Positions 1 to 4,845 of a stretch of 5,214 nucleotides of DNA are shown piece after piece. The first letter of the stretch is position 1. The number at the start of each line of letters is the position of its first letter. The DNA comes from Klebsiella pneumoniae (GTDB taxonomy: Bacteria > Bacteroidota > Bacteroidia > Flavobacteriales > Flavobacteriaceae): NCBI GenBank assembly GCA_943325355.2, contig CALPPA020000156.1:1-5214 (forward strand), given 5' to 3'. The notes beneath the pieces were generated by a model, which saw nothing but the letters and a program-made list of their open reading frames with translations, was not told where the DNA came from and did not search any database. Both the position numbers and the translations under genes were made by a program.

Positions 1-1192
1 GTTGTCTTTTTTCTATTCTTTCAGCAAGACTCAAATTCGATTTTGCTGTTGCATATTCTTCAATGCTGAATTCATAATCACTTTTAGCCGCAGCATATTG
101 TAATTTTATTTTTTGTTCTGTTTCAGACAATTGAGTGTTGGCTTGATCTAAAGCTATTTTTGCTTGTTGTGTTCTAGAGCTTCTGGCCAAACTGCTAAAG
201 ATTGGGACGTTCAGGCTTACGCCAACATTCGAATAATTGAACCAATTTTGGTTTTGTGTAAAAAACTGAAATTCATCTTTAAAAGCGTTATAACCAAAAT
301 TAACGTTAGCAGCTAATGATGGCAAGGCCTTACTTTTTTGAAGTTTCAATTCTAATTCTCTTTGCTCCTGAAAATTCAAAGCCATTTGATAATTGACATT
401 ATCATTAATTGTAAATTCACTTTTTGAGAAAGCCAAATCAAGATTAGCAGCAGTCAAGTTATCTAATTTATCAGTGAGTTTTACATCGTCATTAATGTCA
501 ATTCCTAATGTGATTTTTAGCATTTTATAAGCCACATCTACCAATCTTTTGTTGTAGTTTAAAGTGCTATTTATTGAGGTAAGTGTGATTTGTAATTGCT
601 CAACACTTTCTTCTTCTATCAAGCCGTTTTTAAAAGTTGCTTTAGTGTCAGAAAGCGTTTTTTCTAAAGTGGCCTTGTTTTTTTCGAGAATAGCGATACT
701 TTCTTCGGCTAATAAAACATTTCCGTAGGCGTTGATTACCGCTTCTTTAATTTCGACATCTGTTTTTTGCTTGGCATTTTCGTAAAACTTCAAATAGGTT
801 TTCGAAGCTTGTAACGCAACGATATAAGAACCATCAAAAATCAATTGACTTAATGTGGAACGTAAAAGCATATTGTGTTTCGTCCCAAAAGCAACTTCGG
901 CATAAGTTCCAGGCTCTCCGCCAAAAAATTCGGCTGGAACAACTGATTTTTGCAATACGAAATTATTCGTGTAATCTAATCCAGCACTGATTTGGGGCAA
1001 ACCCGCTGCGGTGGTTTCCCATTTTTTTTCTTTAGATGCTTCGATGTCACGTCCTGCATTTATAACCGAATAATTATTGGTCAATGCGTGACCTATGGCT
1101 TGCTCCAAACTAAAATTGAAATTTTTTTGCTGTTCTTGGGATTTTGCAGTTAATGCAAATACAAATAAGGGGATTAAAAATAGTTTCTTCAT
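1..1192 (-). CDS. TolC-family outer-membrane efflux protein, partial (C-terminus beyond window start)
   Basis: The frame is open from the ATG at 1192 to the left edge, giving 397 residues; TolC-family proteins run to about 440-450, so a few dozen C-terminal residues are missing. Residues 1-19 (MKKLFLIPLFVFALTAKSQ) look like a signal peptide. The mature part starts with the typical first outer-membrane-efflux repeat (SLEQAIGHALTNNYSV, then AAGLPQIS) and has a second repeat (ELKLQKSKALPSLAANVNFG, then GVSLNVPIF) followed by a long helical stretch rich in Q, A, E and K. The family forms trimeric outer-membrane channels with a periplasmic alpha-barrel, docking to an inner-membrane pump through an adaptor. 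The start codon overlaps the stop of the upstream tetR gene by one base, so the two are co-transcribed and probably translationally coupled. The adaptor and pump genes are expected just outside the window; that is inference. Substrate unknown. Confidence 0.95.
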   Translation of the reverse strand, partial: MKKLFLIPLFVFALTAKSQEQQKNFNFSLEQAIGHALTNNYSVINAGRDIEASKEKKWETTAAGLPQISAGLDYTNNFVLQKSVVPAEFFGGEPGTYAEVAFGTKHNMLLRSTLSQLIFDGSYIVALQASKTYLKFYENAKQKTDVEIKEAVINAYGNVLLAEESIAILEKNKATLEKTLSDTKATFKNGLIEEESVEQLQITLTSINSTLNYNKRLVDVAYKMLKITLGIDINDDVKLTDKLDNLTAANLDLAFSKSEFTINDNVNYQMALNFQEQRELELKLQKSKALPSLAANVNFGYNAFKDEFQFFTQNQNWFNYSNVGVSLNVPIFSSLARSSRTQQAKIALDQANTQLSETEQKIKLQYAAAKSDYEFSIEEYATAKSNLSLAERIEKRQ

Positions 1193-1788
1193 TAGGTAGT
1201 ATAATTTTGTAATTGTTTTTCGAGTTCAATAATTCCTGCTGGTGTTGCCATTGCTCTGGTATGGTATTCTAATGCTTGCAATTCTTTTTCGTTTGATTCT
1301 TTTCCAGAACTAACGTTGCCATTAATACTAAAAATCAGAGTGTAATAGAAACCTACATAAGTGTCGATCGCTACACCTATTCGGTATAATCCTTGTTGAA
1401 TTCCTTTTTCTATATTTTGTTTAAAAACGGCATTGCATTCATTTATTTCTCTAGACATTACTGTATTGTAAATTTCCGGATAATGTTTTTTTAATTGATA
1501 AGCAGGAGATGTGTCTGTTGCCTTAAACATTTCTTTGAACATTTTTCTAATCTCAAAATTCTCTTCAATTGCGTTGTGCTTTTTTTCTACAATTGTGTCA
1601 ATACTTTGATGAATTGCTTTATGAACTATTTCAGTAGTTTCTTCAATAAGAAGTTCTTTGTTGCAGAAATATTTATAAATAGTTTTTTTAGAGATACACA
1701 TCTCTCCGGCAATATCATCCATTGTGACGCTCTTGAAACCTAGTTTCATAAACAAATCGGTGGCTTTTTCTATAATTTTTTCTTTCAT
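1192..1788 (-). CDS. TetR/AcrR-family transcriptional regulator of the efflux operon
   Basis: This 198-residue protein has the normal length of the TetR family. The N-terminal DNA-binding domain is clear: helix 1 around residues 3-16 (IIEKATDLFMKLGFKSVT), then the helix-turn-helix around 22-41 (MDDIAGEMCISKKTIYKYF) and the start of helix 4 (NKELLIEE). The remaining residues form the variable ligand-binding and dimerisation part, with no obvious family-specific motif, so the inducer cannot be named. Two cysteines, C31 and C42, lie in the DNA-binding domain; whether they matter is unknown. The gene directly precedes and overlaps the tolC-like gene, the usual arrangement of a local repressor controlling its own efflux operon. 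A gapped palindrome embedded in its promoter (1845-1872) is the probable autoregulatory operator, and the same palindrome precedes the yceI-like gene. No Shine-Dalgarno sequence is seen, as usual for Bacteroidota. Confidence 0.95.
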   Translation of the reverse strand: MKEKIIEKATDLFMKLGFKSVTMDDIAGEMCISKKTIYKYFCNKELLIEETTEIVHKAIHQSIDTIVEKKHNAIEENFEIRKMFKEMFKATDTSPAYQLKKHYPEIYNTVMSREINECNAVFKQNIEKGIQQGLYRIGVAIDTYVGFYYTLIFSINGNVSSGKESNEKELQALEYHTRAMATPAGIIELEKQLQNYTT

Positions 1789-1832
1789 TATTTTTGCTGA
1801 ACTACACTCAGACTCTGTACTATTTTTAAATT

Positions 1833-1863
1833 CAAATGTAAGTTGGAAACTTTTAATGCTGAA
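1833..1863 (-). promoter_or_regulatory. Predicted promoter of tetR-tolC operon (Bacteroidota type)
   Basis: On the minus strand TACATTTG at 1840-1833 matches the Bacteroidota -7 consensus TAnnTTTG exactly. At the usual 19-nt spacing the -33 position reads TTCA (1863-1860), a poor match to TTTG, so the promoter may be weak or need help. Transcription would start near 1827, leaving a leader of about 40 nt before the ATG at 1788. The -33 region lies inside the palindromic operator, which fits repression by blocking sigma-factor access. Confidence 0.65.
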
Positions 1864-1872
1864 TGAGTTTCC
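1845..1872. promoter_or_regulatory. Predicted TetR operator O1 (gapped palindrome)
   Basis: GGAAACT (1845-1851) and AGTTTCC (1866-1872) are perfect inverted copies separated by 14 nt; two more outer base pairs (TT/AA) extend each arm to 9 bp. The inner edge sits 4 nt upstream of the tetR -7 element. The same palindrome, same spacer length and same distance to the -7 element occur at 2500-2527 before the yceI-like gene. The size (28 bp core) falls within the range of TetR-family operators. Binding by the adjacent TetR protein is inferred from position and repetition. Confidence 0.75.
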
Positions 1873-1919
1873 AAAAAGATGACCTTAATTTAACGGTTAT
1901 AAAATGTTTTATTAATCGG

Positions 1920-2435
1920 TTAAATCGAAAATTCTAAATTGGCTACCAATTTTAGATTTTTCCCAAAACCAAATTGCTCTTTCGAAGAATTGAAGTTCTT
2001 GTCCAATCCAAAATCGTTTCGGTTAATCTCTCCTTTTATTTCAAAAGCCACTTTTTTTGCCCCGTTGTAGTTGTTTATTCCAATGAATTCCGCATCGAGC
2101 TCCACCATTTTCGTAACGTCTTTTATCGTTAGATAACCTTTAAAAAAGTTGAGATTGTTTTTAATCTTTTGAAAAGAGGTTGATTTAAAACGTATCAGTG
2201 GTTTTTTGTTCGAATTGCTTTTGTTATTTATTTGCAATTGGGAATCTCTTTTTTGAGAAGGATTTGTAGTATTGTCTAAATAAAATTCTACAGATGCATC
2301 TTCAATTCCATCTTCGGCAACAGATACAAAACCATTAAAATGATTTGTTTCGCCACCTAAATACGTTATAGTAGCATCTTTCATTTTTATTAAAACATCA
2401 GATTGATTAGAGTCAATTGTCCACTTTGTTGTCAT
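1920..2435 (-). CDS. YceI-family lipid/polyisoprenoid-binding-like protein
   Basis: The 171-residue protein shows the YceI pattern: an N-terminal TKWTIDSNQSDVLIKMKDA strand pair, the central segment KRDSQLQ...KPLIRFKSTSFQKI that corresponds to the family's RDxxL...YPxIxFxS region, the GYLTIKDVTKMVELDAEF strand pair, the NRNDFGLD motif, and a C-terminal LVANLEFSI strand. Family members fold as an extended lipocalin-like beta-barrel that holds an amphiphilic or isoprenoid molecule in a hydrophobic cavity. E. coli YceI is periplasmic, but no signal peptide is present here and the protein starts directly with MTTKWTID, so it is predicted to be cytoplasmic. It has its own promoter with a TetR-type operator. 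No convincing terminator separates it from tetR 131 nt downstream, so read-through into tetR-tolC is possible. The exact ligand and role are unknown. Confidence 0.9.
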   Translation of the reverse strand: MTTKWTIDSNQSDVLIKMKDATITYLGGETNHFNGFVSVAEDGIEDASVEFYLDNTTNPSQKRDSQLQINNKSNSNKKPLIRFKSTSFQKIKNNLNFFKGYLTIKDVTKMVELDAEFIGINNYNGAKKVAFEIKGEINRNDFGLDKNFNSSKEQFGFGKNLKLVANLEFSI

Positions 2436-2461
2436 AGTCGGTGTTATTTAAATACAAAAAC

Positions 2462-2482
2462 GAAATCCTTGGTAAGGATTTC
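2462..2482 (-). promoter_or_regulatory. Perfect 9-bp hairpin at predicted 5' end of the yceI-like mRNA
   Basis: GAAATCCTT (2462-2470) and AAGGATTTC (2474-2482) are perfect inverted copies around a 3-nt loop. The predicted transcription start for the minus-strand gene (about 2481-2484, from the -7 element at 2488-2495) puts the hairpin at the very beginning of the mRNA, about 25 nt before the start codon region. It could protect the mRNA from 5'-end decay, or be a DNA operator for another regulator. There is no U-run on either side, so it is not a standard terminator. Confidence 0.55.
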
Positions 2483-2487
2483 TGGTG

Positions 2488-2518
2488 CAAATATAATTAG
2501 GAAACTTTAAATACCAAA
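2488..2518 (-). promoter_or_regulatory. Predicted promoter of yceI-like gene (strong Bacteroidota consensus)
   Basis: On the minus strand TTTG at 2518-2515 is followed after 19 nt by TATATTTG at 2495-2488. Both elements and their spacing match the Bacteroidota housekeeping promoter consensus (TTTG / TAnnTTTG). The -33 element lies in the spacer of the 28-bp palindromic operator, so a bound repressor would cover it. The resulting leader is about 47 nt and carries a 9-bp hairpin. Confidence 0.75.
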
Positions 2519-2527
2519 ATAGTTTCC
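2500..2527. promoter_or_regulatory. Predicted TetR operator O2 (gapped palindrome)
   Basis: GGAAACT (2500-2506) and AGTTTCC (2521-2527) are perfect inverted copies separated by 14 nt. This is the same palindrome with the same spacing as at 1845-1872, and here too it ends 4 nt from the TAnnTTTG element. Aligning the two 43-bp blocks (1833-1875 and 2488-2530) by hand gives 34 identical positions, with identity concentrated in the arms and the -7 element. The neighbouring TetR protein is the obvious candidate ligand. Confidence 0.75.
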
Positions 2528-2578
2528 AAAGTATTTTAAAAAAAAATATTTCCCTTTTAAAGTCTCCCGTTTTTTAAG

Positions 2579-2586
2579 TTACTTTG
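2579..2586 (+). promoter_or_regulatory. Possible promoter -7 element for the polyprenyl synthase operon
   Basis: TTACTTTG differs from TAnnTTTG at one position and lies 35 nt before the ATG at 2622, giving a leader of roughly 30 nt. No good TTTG -33 element is seen 17-23 nt upstream; a run of nine A at 2538-2546 further upstream might act as an AT-rich upstream element. The operator at 2500-2527 is about 50 nt upstream of this element, so control of this gene by the same TetR is possible but less likely than for the yceI-like gene. Confidence 0.4.
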
Positions 2587-2621
2587 TACACAATAAAACT
2601 GAATATTAAAACCAAAAAGTA

Positions 2622-3596
2622 ATGCTTCCCATCAACGAATATCAAGAGCAATTTATAGGCTATTTAGAAAGCCAAAACATTGAAAAGGAACCGAAAAATC
2701 TATACCAACCCATAGATTATATCTTGCAATTAGGAGGCAAAAGATTGCGTCCTGTTTTGACTTTGTTGACTACCGATATTTTTAATTCAGATTATAAATT
2801 GGCTTTACCAGCAGCAATGGCTGTTGAAGTTTTTCATAATTTTTCGCTGGTACACGATGATATTATGGATGATGCGCCTTTGCGAAGAGGCAATAGTACT
2901 GTTCACGAAAAATGGAACATCAACACGGGAATTCTTTCAGGTGATGCGATGTTGATTTTGGCTTACCAACATTTTGAACAATACGAACCAGCTGTTTTCA
3001 AGGATTTGGCTAAATTATTCAGTAAAACTGCTCTCGAAGTTTGCGAAGGGCAGCAATATGATGTCGATTTTGAAACCCGAACCGATGTTACTATTCCAGA
3101 ATACTTAAAAATGATTGAGTATAAAACAGCCGTTCTCGTTGCTGCTGCAATGAAAATGGGAGCGATTATAGCCGAAACATCAGAAGAAAACGCAAATTTG
3201 ATTTATGATTTTGGCCGTAATTTAGGAGTAGCATTCCAGTTGCAAGATGATTATTTAGATGCTTTTGGCAACCCAGAAACCTTTGGCAAACAAGTAGGAG
3301 GGGATATCATCGAAAACAAAAAAACCTATTTGTACCTTAAAGCTATTGAGTTTTCTAAACCAGAAGAAAAAGAACAATTGCTTCATTATTTTTCCATTCA
3401 GCCAAAAGATAATTTAGATAAAATTAATGCTGTTAAAGAAATTTTTAATGCGACAGGAGCATCCGTAGCTACTCAAAAATCAATTCAGGATTATACGCTG
3501 AAAGCTTTTGAAACTTTAGATAGAATCAATATTTCCCAAGATAAAAAAGCTGTCTTGAAAGCTTTTGGCGAAAATTTGATGGAAAGAAAGATGTGA
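2622..3596 (+). CDS. Short-chain trans-polyprenyl diphosphate synthase (GGPP/FPP synthase type)
   Basis: This cytosolic enzyme condenses isopentenyl diphosphate with an allylic diphosphate to give a longer trans-prenyl diphosphate. The 324 residues match the family length and contain all key motifs: GGKRLRP (38-44), the first aspartate-rich motif DDIMD (79-83) followed by RRG (88-90), GQ (143-144), KT (168-169), the second aspartate-rich motif DDYLD (209-213), and FGKQVGGDI (221-229). Residue F74, five positions before the first motif, is aromatic. In the family a bulky residue here limits chain length, so a C15-C20 product, most likely geranylgeranyl diphosphate, is expected rather than a long menaquinone side chain; this is inference. 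GGPP would feed carotenoid synthesis in pigmented flavobacteria. It is the first gene of a probable operon, followed after 22 nt by a membrane protein gene, and is divergent from the yceI-like gene. Confidence 0.95.
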   Translation: MLPINEYQEQFIGYLESQNIEKEPKNLYQPIDYILQLGGKRLRPVLTLLTTDIFNSDYKLALPAAMAVEVFHNFSLVHDDIMDDAPLRRGNSTVHEKWNINTGILSGDAMLILAYQHFEQYEPAVFKDLAKLFSKTALEVCEGQQYDVDFETRTDVTIPEYLKMIEYKTAVLVAAAMKMGAIIAETSEENANLIYDFGRNLGVAFQLQDDYLDAFGNPETFGKQVGGDIIENKKTYLYLKAIEFSKPEEKEQLLHYFSIQPKDNLDKINAVKEIFNATGASVATQKSIQDYTLKAFETLDRINISQDKKAVLKAFGENLMERKM

Positions 3597-3618
3597 TAAT
3601 TTAGATTTATTTTAATTT

Positions 3619-4377
3619 ATGAACGCTATTTTAAACCAAATTTTCTTTAACGATAAAGCGAACAATGTCAAAATGCAATTGTATTTTGCCATTTACTTTA
3701 CTCTTTTTACTATTCTGGCTCTAGGAATAGATAGTGTTTATTTTGCAGCTAATTATTTTGACGGAAGACAAATTGTAAATCTTTTAGCAGTAGTTTATTT
3801 TTCATTTTTCTTTCTGGTTTCCGGTTCATATCTAAGGAAATTGATGTTTACAATGGTTTTTCTATCCTATATTGGGGAATTAATTTTTTGCACCTTGCTA
3901 GGAATGTATGATTATAGAACAGTTGTAATTCCGGTTTATGTTCCTTTTGGTCACGCCATTGTTTATGCTTCGGGATATGTTTTTGCTCACACTGAATGGG
4001 CGGTGAGGAATGACAAACCTCTCAAAAAACAGTTTGCTATTGGATTTATCTTATTATTTCTTTCCGTTGGAATTTTTCTGAATGACGTGTTTTCTTTAAT
4101 TTTTGGAGTTTTCTTCTTTTTACTTCTGAAAAGAAAAAAATGGCAAAACTTGTATTATTTCATCGCTCTTTGTGTTATATTCATTGAATTGGTTGGTACT
4201 TATTTTCAATGTTGGAAATGGGTTCCAAAAACTTTTGGATTAATTCCAGCTGTAAATCCGCCAATGGGAGCCGTTTTTTTCTATGCTGGAGGAGATGTAC
4301 TTTTGGTAAAAATTGTGGATTTCTGGAAATTAAAAACAGAAAATGTCCCACTGAAAATAATAGAAAAAGTAAAATAG
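3619..4377 (+). CDS. Multi-pass inner-membrane protein of unknown function
   Basis: I do not recognise a named family for this 252-residue protein. It is very hydrophobic, with about seven or eight candidate membrane segments (roughly 20-42, 52-69, 75-95, 103-123, 139-155, 157-170, 179-197, 215-235) and positive clusters between them (KRKK at 171-174, K136-K137). Two membrane-embedded glutamates, E87 and E190, each begin a similar stretch: ELIFCTLLGMYDY...IPVYVPFGHAIVYASGYV and ELVGTYFQCWKW...IPAVNPPMGAVFFYAGGDV. This suggests an internal duplication with paired E, aromatic, IP..P and YA.G motifs. The pattern is faintly reminiscent of carotenoid-modifying membrane enzymes such as the CruF type (E, G, Y.Y, P), which would suit the upstream GGPP synthase gene, but the resemblance is too weak to assign a function. 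It starts 22 nt after that gene and is followed after 8 nt by a small gene, so all three are probably co-transcribed. Confidence 0.85.
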   Translation: MNAILNQIFFNDKANNVKMQLYFAIYFTLFTILALGIDSVYFAANYFDGRQIVNLLAVVYFSFFFLVSGSYLRKLMFTMVFLSYIGELIFCTLLGMYDYRTVVIPVYVPFGHAIVYASGYVFAHTEWAVRNDKPLKKQFAIGFILLFLSVGIFLNDVFSLIFGVFFFLLLKRKKWQNLYYFIALCVIFIELVGTYFQCWKWVPKTFGLIPAVNPPMGAVFFYAGGDVLLVKIVDFWKLKTENVPLKIIEKVK

Positions 4378-4385
4378 TAAATCGT

Positions 4386-4736
4386 ATGTATATTGCTCCA
4401 TTAAACACTAATTTATTACTCGAAGAAGCTGAAAAGGAAGCTTTATACTTAAAATTAATTGAGCAAATCAATAAGGATTTTAATTTAGCCAATGAAGGAA
4501 TAGATTTTCCAATGAGCATTTCGCCCAAGGAATTAAAAATCCAATTGCACGAGAAAATCTTCCGTTTGATTCAATATAAATTTGCCGAATACCTCAATTT
4601 ACTTTACATCATTGACGTATCTGAAGATCAGATAAAAAAACTAGATGGATCAGATTTAGTGATTCTTTCCGAAGAAGTTGCCTTTTTAATTTTGAAGAGA
4701 GAATGGCAAAAAGTGTGGTTCAGGAATAAATATTGA
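4386..4736 (+). CDS. Conserved-looking hypothetical protein, 116 residues
   Basis: The function is not recognised. The frame is open further upstream to 4209, but that part would overlap the membrane protein gene by about 170 nt and encodes an unlikely Cys/Arg/Asn-rich peptide. The ATG at 4386, 8 nt after the preceding stop, is therefore chosen. The protein (MYIAPLNTNLLLEEAEKEAL...) is soluble, without signal peptide or membrane segment, and predicted mainly helical: an acidic N-terminal helix (residues about 11-33), a linker with DFPMSISP, a helix LKIQLHEKIFRLIQYKFAEY, a hydrophobic LNLLYIIDVSEDQIKKL segment, and a C-terminal helix ending REWQKVWFRNKY. The shape suggests a small protein-binding or regulatory partner. 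Its place at the end of the polyprenyl synthase operon is the only clue to its role. Confidence 0.8.
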   Translation: MYIAPLNTNLLLEEAEKEALYLKLIEQINKDFNLANEGIDFPMSISPKELKIQLHEKIFRLIQYKFAEYLNLLYIIDVSEDQIKKLDGSDLVILSEEVAFLILKREWQKVWFRNKY

Positions 4737-4753
4737 TACTGCCAATAGGAATC

Positions 4754-4772
4754 GTATAGTTTTTGTATAGTT
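4754..4772 (+). repeat. 8-bp direct repeat with 11-bp period upstream of secreted-protein gene
   Basis: GTATAGTT occurs at 4754-4761 and again at 4765-4772, one helical turn apart. Tandem half-sites with this period are typical of response regulators of the OmpR/PhoB type binding as head-to-tail dimers. The repeat lies about 75 nt upstream of the ATG at 4846 and overlaps the possible -33 element of that gene. Chance occurrence in AT-rich DNA cannot be excluded. Confidence 0.35.
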
Positions 4773-4792
4773 ATATATAATCACTAATTTAT
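4762..4792 (+). promoter_or_regulatory. Weak candidate promoter for the secreted-protein gene
   Basis: TTTG at 4762-4765 is followed after 19 nt by TAATTTAT at 4785-4792, which matches the first six positions of TAnnTTTG only partly. It is the best spaced pair in the 109-nt gap before the ATG at 4846. The upstream gene ends at 4736 without a visible terminator, so read-through is also possible. Confidence 0.3.
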
Positions 4793-4845
4793 AATAGATG
4801 TCAGTAATAAAAGCTACTTTCGCTTATTAAATTAAGTGTATTAAA

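Noticed and set aside
1495..1743. 82-residue plus-strand frame opposite tetR
   Set aside because: It lies wholly inside the well-supported TetR gene on the other strand and encodes a Cys/Phe-rich sequence with no recognisable domain; an antisense shadow.
1880..1919. Terminator after the yceI-like gene
   Set aside because: Only a short AT-only inverted repeat (ATAAAA/TTTTAT) is present, without a GC stem, so a terminator is not supported.
2538..2546. Run of nine A as a phase-variable tract
   Set aside because: It is too far from the promoter spacer and outside any gene; such runs are common in AT-rich intergenic DNA.
4209..4385. Longer N-terminus for the 116-residue protein
   Set aside because: It would overlap the membrane protein gene by about 170 nt, and the extra residues look like an out-of-frame translation (SSCKSANGSRFFLCWRRC). 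The ATG at 4386 fits operon spacing.
4181..4528. 115-residue minus-strand frame
   Set aside because: It overlaps two plus-strand genes with good spacing and plausible proteins; its own sequence is low-complexity hydrophobic and basic.
4805..4830. Imperfect hairpin TAATAAAAGC / GCTTATTA as a terminator
   Set aside because: The stem is AT-rich with a 2-nt bulge and lacks a following U-run; it also lies just upstream of the next gene rather than right after the operon.
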